A DNA stretch of 64,000 nucleotides, from assembly GCA_002162075.1 (NCBI GenBank), contig CP021423.1:1240001-1304000 (forward strand), written 5' to 3'. A program made the position numbers and the translations under genes. Positions 16,507 to 24,597 of the stretch are shown piece by piece. How positions within the stretch are numbered: position 1 is the first letter of the stretch; the number at the start of each line of letters is the position of its first letter. The notes below the pieces were generated by a model that ran no database searches, had not been told where the DNA came from, and worked only from the letters and a program-made list of their open reading frames with translations. This DNA comes from Armatimonadetes bacterium Uphvl-Ar1 (GTDB taxonomy: Bacteria; Armatimonadota; Fimbriimonadia; Fimbriimonadales; Fimbriimonadaceae).

Positions 16507-17174
16507 GCTATTACGTCATTATCGTCGGAGGAGGCAATGTCGGAATCCAACTTGCCAAGCGTCTCATCGCCCGGGGCCACGAAACCGTCCTCCTCGAAAA
16601 AGATAGCCGACAAGCCCAAAAACTCGGCAATCTTCTGGGAGAAGAGCACATTGTCTACGGTGATGGGTGCGACATTCTTGTCCAAAAAGTCGCTGGATTT
16701 AAACGAGCCGACATCGTCGTCTCTGTCACCGGCGAAGATGAAGACAACCTCATCTGCTGCCAACTCGCAAAGGAGGTTTGGGGTGTCAATCGGGTCGTCG
16801 CGCGGGTCAATGACCCCGCCCACGAGGCTATTTTCCGTGAGATTGGCATCGATGACACCGTGTCCGCCACTGGCATCATTTTCTCGCTCATTGACCAACA
16901 AATTTCCAGCGACGAACTAGTCCCCGTCGGACACTTGCACAAAGGGCATGTCGAAATCGTAGAAAGCACCCTTGGCGAAAAGTCTCGCCTGATTGGGCAA
17001 GCAGTTCGCGACATCACCCTTCCCCAAGGATCCTTTATTGCGTACGTTTTTCGGAACGGAGCGGGAATGCAGGTGAATGGCGACACAATTTTTGAAACGG
17101 GAGACATGGTCGTTGCAATGGTGCCTACTGCAAGAGCCGAAGAACTTCGCTCCGTCTTTGCTGACATCGCCTGA
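16503..17174 (+). CDS. trkA: TrkA family potassium-uptake protein (RCK-N plus RCK-C)
   Basis: The 223-residue protein has an NAD-binding domain (VIIVGGGNVGIQLAKRL, LLEKDSRQAQKL, GDGCDILVQ) at 1-135. An RCK-C domain covers about 140-220 (GHVEIVESTLGEKSRLIGQ ... GDMVVAMVPTARAEELRSVF). This is the full KtrA/TrkA single-repeat form that gates a potassium channel in response to nucleotides. It begins at GTG inside the preceding stop. The pair resembles one long TrkA cut into two genes, except that the first lacks its RCK-C half. Confidence 0.9.
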   Translation: MSYYVIIVGGGNVGIQLAKRLIARGHETVLLEKDSRQAQKLGNLLGEEHIVYGDGCDILVQKVAGFKRADIVVSVTGEDEDNLICCQLAKEVWGVNRVVARVNDPAHEAIFREIGIDDTVSATGIIFSLIDQQISSDELVPVGHLHKGHVEIVESTLGEKSRLIGQAVRDITLPQGSFIAYVFRNGAGMQVNGDTIFETGDMVVAMVPTARAEELRSVFADIA

Positions 17175-17228
17175 TCCGGGGAAAACCCCCGAGACCCCCA
17201 ACCCACCACCAGCGTCCCTAATCCGCAC

Positions 17229-18965
17229 ATGACCGCTAATCACGAGAATGAACTCGCCCACTCATCGATCTGGGAAATCCAGGAAACGGATGAAACTGCT
17301 GCGACCGTTCTCGTTAAGGATCTAAATGTTGAACCCATCGTTGCGCGACTTCTCGTTCAACGAGGGTTCACCACTCCAGAATCCGCCGAGCAATTCCTCA
17401 CGCCTGATCTCGAAGACCTCACCCTCCCCACCCTTCTTCCCGATTTTGAAAAAGCCAAAGCCGCCTTGCTCAACGCTCGTGAAAAGCAAGAAAAAATCTA
17501 TATCCATGGCGACTACGACGTTGACGGTGTAACATCGGCCGCGATTCTCTACCGCTTCCTCGACCGGACTGGGTTCATTGTTGAAGGCCATGTCCCTCAC
17601 CGCGAAGCCGAAGGGTACGGAATACACATCGATACCGTTCGGCGAGCCAATGCCAGTGGGGCCAAACTCATTCTAACTTGCGACTGCGGGACATCCAGCC
17701 ATTCTCAGCTCGAAGCCGCTTACGAGCTTGGAATGAAAGTCGTCATAACCGACCACCACGAAAGCCCGACAACTCTTCCTCCCGCCGAGGCGATCGTCAA
17801 CCCAAAACGCCGTGACTTCACCGGCCCCGGAGGAGAACTCTCAGGTGCCGGAATCGCATTTCTCTTCTGCCTCGGCCTATGCGAGGAACTTGGGATCAAA
17901 CCGGAAACCTATTTCCGGAACTTTCTCGACCTTGCCGTAATGGGCACTGTTGCCGATGTAATGCCCCTTCACCTCAATAATCGCATCATCGCCCGACACG
18001 GACTTCCCGCCCTCCAAGCCACCCAAAAGAAGGGTCTCCGCGCCCTTCTTCGCGTCTCAAATCTGGATGACTTCAGCGTCAAGCTCACTACTCGCCACAT
18101 CGGTTTCCAGATCGGACCACGGATCAATGCGGTTGGCCGAATCGACGACGCCGATGTCGCTTTCCGACTCCTGACCACCAATGACGCCAAAGAAGGCACC
18201 GAGCTCGCCGAGTTTCTTGACCGAAAGAATCAAGAGAGAAGGACACTGCAGGATGCGCTCGTTGAAGAGGCCACTGCAAAAATCATTGCCAATGGACTCG
18301 ACAAGAGCTCTGCCATTGTTGTCGCTGGAGAAAATTGGCAGAAAGGCATCGTGGGAATCGTAGCGGGCAAAGTCACCGAGAAATTTCGCCGCCCCGCATT
18401 CGTCCTCGGGATTCATGGAGACCAAGCGACGGGCTCCGCTCGATCAATCCCCGCATTCAACTTATTCGATGCTATCGAAGCCAACCGCGGCCTGATCATC
18501 AAAGGCGGAGGTCACGCCGCTGCTGCTGGGGTCACTGTCGCTGTCGCGAACCTAGAAGCCTTCCAAAACGCCATCAATGAATTTGCTCAAAATCTTCTTC
18601 AACCAGAGGACTTCCTGCCACGTATCCGAATCGATCAACCAATCACTCTTCCCGAAACGTCCCTCGCCCTTGCCCAATCAATCGCCCAGCTCGAACCATT
18701 TGGTGAAGCCAACCCCGAACCCCAATTCCTCATGCAGGGCGTCCACCTGGCCACAAACAACCCGACTCGAAACCCCATTCACACTCGGGTTCTGCTCAAG
18801 TCCGGGCCAGAAGACCGGATGGCAATGGCCTTCGGCCTCGGTGAACAGTTTGCTGCACTCCCCCTACAGACAAAAATCGATACAGTAGTGAATATCGAAG
18901 AAGATCAATTCAACGGCAAAAAACGCCTCAAAATGGTTGTCCGCGATTTCCGCTTAGCGGAGTAA
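17229..18965 (+). CDS. recJ: Single-stranded-DNA-specific exonuclease RecJ
   Basis: The 578-residue protein is of typical RecJ length. DHH-family motifs are in order: HGDYDVDGVTSAAI (about 94-107), TCDCGTS near 155, ITDHHES near 173, then LDLAVMGTVADVMPL near 238, and the DHHA1 half with GGGHAAAAGVTV near 425. RecJ degrades single-stranded DNA 5' to 3' in recombination and mismatch repair using two metal ions. It follows trkA by 54 bases. Its last 12 bases overlap the convergent HtrA-like gene. Confidence 0.95.
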   Translation: MTANHENELAHSSIWEIQETDETAATVLVKDLNVEPIVARLLVQRGFTTPESAEQFLTPDLEDLTLPTLLPDFEKAKAALLNAREKQEKIYIHGDYDVDGVTSAAILYRFLDRTGFIVEGHVPHREAEGYGIHIDTVRRANASGAKLILTCDCGTSSHSQLEAAYELGMKVVITDHHESPTTLPPAEAIVNPKRRDFTGPGGELSGAGIAFLFCLGLCEELGIKPETYFRNFLDLAVMGTVADVMPLHLNNRIIARHGLPALQATQKKGLRALLRVSNLDDFSVKLTTRHIGFQIGPRINAVGRIDDADVAFRLLTTNDAKEGTELAEFLDRKNQERRTLQDALVEEATAKIIANGLDKSSAIVVAGENWQKGIVGIVAGKVTEKFRRPAFVLGIHGDQATGSARSIPAFNLFDAIEANRGLIIKGGGHAAAAGVTVAVANLEAFQNAINEFAQNLLQPEDFLPRIRIDQPITLPETSLALAQSIAQLEPFGEANPEPQFLMQGVHLATNNPTRNPIHTRVLLKSGPEDRMAMAFGLGEQFAALPLQTKIDTVVNIEEDQFNGKKRLKMVVRDFRLAE

Positions 18966-19982
18966 GCGTCCCTTCACACCAACCGTCATTTTAACTTCCA
19001 TCTGCTTACCACCCCGATAGATGCGCATGGTCAGTTCACTCCCCGGCTCAACGCCGAATAAGAGTGCCGCAAGGTCAATCACATTTCCAACCGGCGTCCC
19101 ATTTGCCGTCATGATCAAATCGCCTGGCTTCAATCCCGCCAGATCGCTCGGACTCCCCGGAGTCACCTCGTCTACAACCACTTGCCCCGGCCCGTCTCCA
19201 GCTCGGAAAAAGAGCCCGACACTGGGATGCTCTACCTTATGATCATCCCGCTGAAATCCCGCAACAACTCGGTTCAAAATTTTTGAACCAAGAGCATATG
19301 CAACGGTCAAACCCTGCGGACCAAATCCACTTCGAACCTTCTGAACCTGACCCGCATCTCCCCCCGCCGCCAAATTCATTGCACTGGTTTGAGGCATATC
19401 CGGCTGCAAAATCGCGCCAAGAATCCCAACCATCGCTCCAGAATTGTCGAAAACAATTGCTCCCCCCATCGGAACATCCTTCGTCTCAAACTGAATCTCT
19501 GCCAGGGGCACAAACCGTTGACTTGGCATCAAAATCCCTGGGCGATCATCGCTCGTCAACATCCCACGTACTGCGCCCTGAACGGTCGCGACCATCATTT
19601 CCCCAGGTTTCGTTTGGGGGGCAAGCCGAACCGCCTGCCGCTTGCCTGCGACCCAATTATGCGCCCCAAGCAAAACCAAGCTGGTTTCCTTGTCATATCC
19701 AATCCGCCCAAGCTTAACTTCAACCCCGCCGCTCAACTTCGCGGTCAACGGCTCGTAAACCAAGCTTGAAGCGTGAGCCACAAAATATCCCCGATCATCA
19801 ATCAAAACCGCAACTCCAAACGGCTTCCCATTGATGTCAGGAAGCACCGCAAGGGAATCAACCACCGAGGCCCAAGCTGCATTTTGATACGGCCCAATCG
19901 GCGTCAACGGCGTCTCAACAATGTTCCGCTCTTGAGTGACAACCTGAGTTGCCAGGAGGACACTAACCGCCAAAGACCACAT
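18954..19982 (-). CDS. HtrA-like PDZ protein without a catalytic triad
   Basis: The chosen ATG at 19982 has GGAGG 12 bases upstream and a short signal peptide (WSLAVSVLLATQVV). It gives 342 residues and overlaps the anti-sigma gene by 20 bases. A trypsin-like fold of the DegP/HtrA type can be followed. GYFVAHASSLV (65-75) stands where HtrA has VTNNHVV, and YDKETSLVLL stands at the Asp site. DVPMGGAIVF (169-178) replaces GNSGGPL, so the serine is Met172. All three catalytic positions look substituted. A good PDZ domain follows at about 251-334 (GSPSDLAGLKPGDLIMTANG). It is probably a periplasmic substrate- or signal-binding protein. It ends an operon with a sigma factor and a membrane anti-sigma. 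Confidence 0.8.
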   Translation of the reverse strand: MWSLAVSVLLATQVVTQERNIVETPLTPIGPYQNAAWASVVDSLAVLPDINGKPFGVAVLIDDRGYFVAHASSLVYEPLTAKLSGGVEVKLGRIGYDKETSLVLLGAHNWVAGKRQAVRLAPQTKPGEMMVATVQGAVRGMLTSDDRPGILMPSQRFVPLAEIQFETKDVPMGGAIVFDNSGAMVGILGAILQPDMPQTSAMNLAAGGDAGQVQKVRSGFGPQGLTVAYALGSKILNRVVAGFQRDDHKVEHPSVGLFFRAGDGPGQVVVDEVTPGSPSDLAGLKPGDLIMTANGTPVGNVIDLAALLFGVEPGSELTMRIYRGGKQMEVKMTVGVKGRLLR

Positions 19983-20931
19983 TTCGCTTATCGACCTCCG
20001 TTGCCGCACTCGCCCGAGTTTGGGGATCCGTCCCCGCACCAACAATCACAACCTTTCCTGCTTCACCCATTCCAACCGGTGCCGCCATCATCGCTCCCGG
20101 CATCGCATTGTCTGTCGATCCTCTTCGGCTAAACCCTTCAATTGCTCCCGCCGCGATGCTCGTGACTGCCTCAGAAGGCGAAGAACCACGGTCAACTGTT
20201 GTGCCCGATCCACCACCAGCAATTCCATCAATCTTCGCCGAAATATCCGCCGCCGACATGGTTAAGGAAGCCCCATTCGAGACTGGTTGAGCCGATGCAA
20301 AACGAGGAGCTTCGCTTCGCTTCGGAGTACGTCTACTTTGACTCCGAGTACCGGATCGGTTAGCCCCGCTGACTTCACCAAGAGCCGGCACTTCTGCTCC
20401 AGAAATCTGAGTTCCCCCAATTGATGTCTGAGAAGCAGCGTCGGGTTGAGAAAGACCCAACTCTTTCTCAATTCTCGGTTGACGACTTGCATCCATCCGC
20501 GCCATCGGCGAGATTCCGTGCGTCTCGACCCCCATGCTGGCGACCACGGGCGCACTTTCGCCGCCTCCGGTCGTGACACCACGGTTTGGATTCATCAAAA
20601 AGACCGCAAGTGCCACACAAGCCGCAACCGGCAGGGCAAACCGTCCCCAACTCCCGAACCAAGACGTCCGAGCCTCGGGAATTCCCTGACCCAAAATCGC
20701 ATCCTTAACCCGCGCCGAGTTCAGCTGGCATTCCGGAATGTCGCCCAGAGCCTTAAGCTCAGACTTGAGGTTCCCCAAAACCACCAGTTCTTGAGCCATC
20801 GATTTGGACATCGTCTCCGACAATTCCCCACCATCTCCCGCATCCAGCAACTGCTGATCCCCGGCTTCTTCTTCGCCAAATACTCGGCGGAAAAGCGCAT
20901 CCAATTGTTCATTTGTCATCTTGTTATCCAC
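19963..20931 (-). CDS. Membrane anti-sigma factor with long extracytoplasmic tail
   Basis: The 322-residue protein starts at GTG one base after the sigma stop, with GGAGGGGG just upstream. The N-terminal 90 residues are helical and acidic (TNEQLDALFRRVFGEEEAG, SMAQELVVLGNLKSELKALG), fitting a sigma-binding domain. One transmembrane segment lies at about 97-113 (RFALPVAACVALAVFLM). The remaining 200 residues are low-complexity, rich in Gly, Ala, Ser and Met, and predicted outside the membrane. There is no zinc motif. The layout resembles RseA-type regulators with an N-terminal sigma-binding half and a periplasmic half that is a proteolysis or ligand target. Confidence 0.7.
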   Translation of the reverse strand: MDNKMTNEQLDALFRRVFGEEEAGDQQLLDAGDGGELSETMSKSMAQELVVLGNLKSELKALGDIPECQLNSARVKDAILGQGIPEARTSWFGSWGRFALPVAACVALAVFLMNPNRGVTTGGGESAPVVASMGVETHGISPMARMDASRQPRIEKELGLSQPDAASQTSIGGTQISGAEVPALGEVSGANRSGTRSQSRRTPKRSEAPRFASAQPVSNGASLTMSAADISAKIDGIAGGGSGTTVDRGSSPSEAVTSIAAGAIEGFSRRGSTDNAMPGAMMAAPVGMGEAGKVVIVGAGTDPQTRASAATEVDKRNVVFGG

Positions 20932-20932
20932 G

Positions 20933-21577
20933 TTATTCCCCCTCCATCAACGGTGCCAGTCGATCCCGCAACGCCCGCCGAGCCCGCAGTACGCGGAGCT
21001 TTGCTCCTCCCACCGAGCAACCAAAAAAGTCGGCAATTGCATCGTATTCCATCTCTTGAATGTCCCGAAAAACCACGGCATTGCGATGATGTTCCGGTAG
21101 CGAGGCAATTGCTTCCCTGAGCAATTCTCGCGTTTGTTCACGCTCCAAATTCTTTATCGGGTCTTCACCCATGTTCCCCACGGTCATCCAGGTCAGAGCA
21201 CCGGCCGATTCTCGCGTTTCCAGCTTCTGACGCCGATTTGACATCCGAGCCTTATCTGTGCCGAGGTTAGCCGTGATCCGCAAAAGCCAAGTCGTGAACT
21301 TCGCCTCATCCCGGTACCGTTTCAAATTCTGATAAGCCTTGACAAATACTTCCTGAACAATATCCTCCGCATCATCACGTCGCGGAGCCATTTGGTAAGC
21401 ATAGCGATAGACCAGGTCTCGGTGGCGATCGAACAGCCGTTCAAACGCCGAAAAGTCACCATTGCGCGCTAGCCATACCAAGGCCTCATCCGAATCGGGA
21501 GCCAGTCCCGCCGGAATCGCTTTGGATCGTTCGCTCATTGGCGGCTGATCAAATCTCAATGCACTCCTCAAAGCCAT
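20933..21577 (-). CDS. ECF RNA polymerase sigma factor
   Basis: The product has 214 residues from the ATG at 21577. An ATG at 21538 (MSERSK) would remove 13 residues and is also possible; neither has a strong ribosome site. Region 2 spans about 35-105 (RHRDLVYRYAYQMAPRRDDAEDIVQEVFVKAY, FTTWLLRITANLGTDKAR). Region 4 spans about 150-205 (LPEHHRNAVVFRDIQEMEYDAIADFFG, AKLRVLRARRALR). It leads an operon with an anti-sigma factor and a PDZ/HtrA-like protein, the composition of an envelope-stress sigma system. Confidence 0.92.
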   Translation of the reverse strand: MALRSALRFDQPPMSERSKAIPAGLAPDSDEALVWLARNGDFSAFERLFDRHRDLVYRYAYQMAPRRDDAEDIVQEVFVKAYQNLKRYRDEAKFTTWLLRITANLGTDKARMSNRRQKLETRESAGALTWMTVGNMGEDPIKNLEREQTRELLREAIASLPEHHRNAVVFRDIQEMEYDAIADFFGCSVGGAKLRVLRARRALRDRLAPLMEGE

Positions 21578-21640
21578 CTTACATTAACTCAAACGAACCA
21601 AGTTCCGCCGAGTTACTGAAATAACCTTCTCACGGTAGGT

Positions 21641-23047
21641 CTACTCCATCGCTTCTTCTGGGATCACCATGCCTTGGCCCTCCCATTCCGCAACACATGC
21701 GGCGATTGCGATATCCCCCGTCACGTTCAGGACGGTGCGACTCATATCCAAGATTCGATCAATTCCAAGAGCCATACCAATTGCCCCCGCCGGAACTCCA
21801 AGGCCCTTTACGATCGATCCAATCACGGGCCAGGCACCGCCCGGAACTCCAGCAGTGCCGATCCCGGCCAATATCGACAAACCCATAATCATCACTTGCT
21901 TCTGGAAGTCGAGCGGAACACCGAACAACTGGCAGAAGAAGATGATCGTAATCCCCTCAAAAAGGGCCGTCCCGTTTTGGTTTGCCGTTGCCCCGACTGT
22001 CAAAACAAAACTCGAAATATTCTTCGGCAAACCCAAATCCTCTTCCGCTGATTTCAATGCAACCGGAAGCGTCGCGTTACTTGAACTCGTCGCAAAAGCG
22101 GTCAGCATCACATTCTTAATCCGCCGGAAGAAATCCCACGGGTTCCGCTTCGCAATCAGCCGAATCAAGATCGCATAAACAACAAACATATGCAGGGCCA
22201 ACCCAACAAGAACTGTCATAGCATAAACCCCCAGCGTCGCAAAAATCGTAAAGCCAAGGGTCGAGGCCGTCTTAAAAATCAGAGCAAAGACCCCAATCGG
22301 TGCCAAAGCCATCGCAAATTCAATTACTTTCTGTGAAATCTCAAAAAGTGCTTCACAGAACTGCCGGAACGGCGCAACAACTTCCGGGTCACTCTTCGCC
22401 AAACCCAACCCGAAGATGAGCGCAAAGAACATAAACGGCAGAATCCCGCCACTTAACGCTCTGGTTGCTTCTAAGAGAGGATTCTTCGGCACAATTCCCG
22501 CTACGGGCGGATCTGCCTGTGTCCCACCTTTTGGAGCCGCATTTTTCTCTTCAAGTTCGCTCTTGCCTTCCGGACTCGCTTCACGCTCCGCAAAAATCTG
22601 ATCGACATCATCATCTGTGAACCCCTCTTTCTTCAATCCATCCCGCTCATATTGCTGTTGCAATTCGGTACGTTTGCTTTCCGCAATCGCCTTCCCCGGC
22701 TGAACAACGTTTACTAGCGTCAACGCGATTATAACGGCTATCCCGCTGAACAAAACTGTCATCACCAGTGACCGAACACCAATTCGGCCAACCTTTGCTA
22801 CGTCTCCCAGCTCGCTGATCCCCAAAACCAAAGCAGAAAACAAAAGCGGCACAACAATCATGAAGATCATCGCCAGGAACGAGTCCCCAACCAAAGTCAT
22901 CACATGCTCATTGACTTTTCCAAGCATGTCCTTAAACTCAGGACTCGATCCTGCCATAACGTTGGCGATCACCCCCAAAACCGCTCCCAAACCAAGCCCC
23001 AACAAAATCTTGTTGTGAAGTGCCATCCCTTGGCCTTTTTCTGACAT
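21641..23047 (-). CDS. Dicarboxylate/amino acid:cation symporter (DAACS family)
   Basis: The 468-residue membrane protein has the hallmark sequences of the GltP/DctA/EAAT family: ATSSSNATLPVALKSA, GATANQNGTALFEG, GIGTAGVPGGAWPVIGSI and GIDRILDMSRTVLNVTGD. It should take up glutamate, aspartate or C4-dicarboxylates with H+ or Na+. An unusual charged loop of about 75 residues lies at roughly 120-195. It is rich in Lys, Glu and Gln (AESKRTELQQQYERDG, EEKNAAPKGG) and makes the protein longer than most relatives. Long inserts between helices 3 and 4 are known in some members. It stands alone after the sigma operon. Confidence 0.92.
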   Translation of the reverse strand: MSEKGQGMALHNKILLGLGLGAVLGVIANVMAGSSPEFKDMLGKVNEHVMTLVGDSFLAMIFMIVVPLLFSALVLGISELGDVAKVGRIGVRSLVMTVLFSGIAVIIALTLVNVVQPGKAIAESKRTELQQQYERDGLKKEGFTDDDVDQIFAEREASPEGKSELEEKNAAPKGGTQADPPVAGIVPKNPLLEATRALSGGILPFMFFALIFGLGLAKSDPEVVAPFRQFCEALFEISQKVIEFAMALAPIGVFALIFKTASTLGFTIFATLGVYAMTVLVGLALHMFVVYAILIRLIAKRNPWDFFRRIKNVMLTAFATSSSNATLPVALKSAEEDLGLPKNISSFVLTVGATANQNGTALFEGITIIFFCQLFGVPLDFQKQVMIMGLSILAGIGTAGVPGGAWPVIGSIVKGLGVPAGAIGMALGIDRILDMSRTVLNVTGDIAIAACVAEWEGQGMVIPEEAME

Positions 23048-23119
23048 AGCGATCAGTATGCCCCGAACACCCCCTGCAATAAAACCTCTCCCTGAATCAT
23101 CCGTCCGACCGGTAAAGTG

Positions 23120-24046
23120 ATGAACATGTCAAATCGGTGCTGGGTGGTCGGAAGCGCAATTCTCGATACCGTTTACTCCGTTCCCCACCTACCCCAGCCC
23201 GGAGAAAGCGTACTCGCAGCACTTGTTCAACAGTTTCTTGGAGGAAAGGGAGTCAATCAAGCGATCGCCGCTGCACGGTCTGGTGCCCCAACCGAACTTC
23301 TCGTCGCCCTCGGCGAGGACACTGGAGCAACCAGATTCAAAGAACTCTTCGCAGTGGAACCCAATCTCTTTGCGAAAATCACTACCCTGCCAGATCACCC
23401 CACCGGGCAAGCTTCGATCACTATCGACCCGACCGGTCGAAACCAAATCACCGTATTCCCCGGCGCAAACATGCACCTATCGTCATCTGCAATAGACCAA
23501 TGTGAGTTCAGCTCCGGAGATTTCATACTTTGCCAAAACGAAGTCTCTGACGAATGCCTTTTTGCCGCATCTCGGGCCAAAAACCTCATCTACAACCCCG
23601 CACCCTACCGTCCCTTTCCCACTGAAATACTCAACAGGTGCTTTGCCATCACACCCAACGAAACAGAAGCCGCCGCCCTCACCGGAGTTATTCCCGATAC
23701 TGACAAAAACCTCCAACTCTGCGCGAATCATCTGCTTCAACTTGGAGTGCAAAACGTAATCATCACTCTCGGCGATCGCGGAGCATTCTTCACAAACGGT
23801 ATTGAACAGCACTTCTTCACCGCAAAGAACGTTGAAGCGGTTGACACTACCGCCGCTGGAGATGTCTTCAACGGAGCGCTCATCGCGCAGCTCACCCTCG
23901 GCATGTCAATCACGAACTCAATCCAGTATGCCGTCGCCGCCGCAACCATTTCCGTAACCCGCCGTGGGGCCGTACCGAGCATTCCAAATCGCAAAGAAAT
24001 AGAACAATTTTTACAAAATTGGGAACTTCCAGCCAAATCCTTCTGA
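23120..24046 (+). CDS. Ribokinase-like PfkB family sugar kinase
   Basis: The product has about 308 residues. GTG (23117), ATG (23120) and ATG (23126) are adjacent candidate starts. PfkB features are GSAILDTVYSVPHLPQPGES at the N-terminus and the GGKGVNQAIAAARSG sugar-binding loop near 42. The catalytic anion-hole motif VDTTAAGDVFNGAL lies near 240, with the Asp base in AAGD. ITPNETEAAALTG near 180 resembles ribokinase TPNxxE. It phosphorylates ribose or a related sugar with ATP. Ribokinase is the most likely specificity but cannot be fixed by eye. No sugar transporter or regulator flanks it. Confidence 0.85.
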   Translation: MNMSNRCWVVGSAILDTVYSVPHLPQPGESVLAALVQQFLGGKGVNQAIAAARSGAPTELLVALGEDTGATRFKELFAVEPNLFAKITTLPDHPTGQASITIDPTGRNQITVFPGANMHLSSSAIDQCEFSSGDFILCQNEVSDECLFAASRAKNLIYNPAPYRPFPTEILNRCFAITPNETEAAALTGVIPDTDKNLQLCANHLLQLGVQNVIITLGDRGAFFTNGIEQHFFTAKNVEAVDTTAAGDVFNGALIAQLTLGMSITNSIQYAVAAATISVTRRGAVPSIPNRKEIEQFLQNWELPAKSF

Positions 24047-24096
24047 TACACTTGTCTACGTGATCGAGAACGATCCGAAATTCACAGGAAAACACC

Positions 24097-24480
24097 ATGG
24101 AAAAGAAAGTTGTCAACTGGATGGAAGTCAATTCCCCCAATGCCGCTGAAGCATTCGCTTTTTACAGTGCCGTCTTCGGCTGGACAAAGTCCGAAGTCGA
24201 TATGGGAGAAATGGGGATGTACACCATGCTCCACGAAGCAGGAAAAGAAGAGCCGTTCGCCGGAATTATGGAAATGAAGGGCCCCGACTGGGAAGGCATT
24301 CCTCCTCACTGGATGACGTATTTCCATACCGACGACATCAATTCATCTTGCGACAAGATCAAGGCAGCCGGAGGAAATATCCACCACGGACCATTTGAAA
24401 TTCCTGGAACAGGCATGATCGCTGTATGCTCCGACGCCCATGGAGCCCATTTCAGCCTGCATCAACCCACTCCCCAGTAG
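24097..24480 (+). CDS. VOC (glyoxalase/bleomycin-resistance fold) family protein
   Basis: The 127-residue protein has one VOC module pair. It opens with VNWMEVNSPNAAEAFAFYSAVFGW, the typical first beta-alpha unit. A second unit, WMTYFHTDDINSSCDKIKAAGGNIHHGPFEIPGTGMIAVCSDAHGAHFSLHQP, closes it. Such proteins bind a metal or small molecule and include glyoxalases, dioxygenases and resistance proteins; this one is of the YdcJ/CFP30B-like group with 'HMTYF' and 'PGTGM'-type stretches. The substrate is unknown. AGGAAAA lies before the ATG. Probably transcribed alone. Confidence 0.85.
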   Translation: MEKKVVNWMEVNSPNAAEAFAFYSAVFGWTKSEVDMGEMGMYTMLHEAGKEEPFAGIMEMKGPDWEGIPPHWMTYFHTDDINSSCDKIKAAGGNIHHGPFEIPGTGMIAVCSDAHGAHFSLHQPTPQ

Positions 24481-24489
24481 GAAGTGTCG

Positions 24490-24535
24490 GGTCTCCTCCC
24501 TCCCCTGATGGGGAGGGGTTAGGGGTGGGGAGACC
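24490..24535. repeat. GC-rich hairpin element
   Basis: This intergenic element has an outer stem GGTCTCC ... GGAGACC and an inner palindrome CCTCCCC-TGAT-GGGGAGG, followed by a G-rich stretch. It has no T-run, so it is not an ordinary terminator. The form suggests a dispersed palindromic repeat, although no second copy was seen in this window. Confidence 0.5.
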
Positions 24536-24597
24536 AATGAAAAATTACAAACTAATAACCCCAGCAACCACTCCGCTAAATCCGCCACAATAAACTA

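Noticed and set aside
16655-17230. Long minus-strand frame opposite trkA (191 codons)
   Set aside because: Shadow of trkA; composition is Ser/Thr/Arg-rich low complexity with no domain.
20925-20933. DnaA-box-like TTATCCACG near the sigma/anti-sigma junction
   Set aside because: Single copy, inside coding sequence, far from dnaN, with no AT-rich unwinding region; likely chance.
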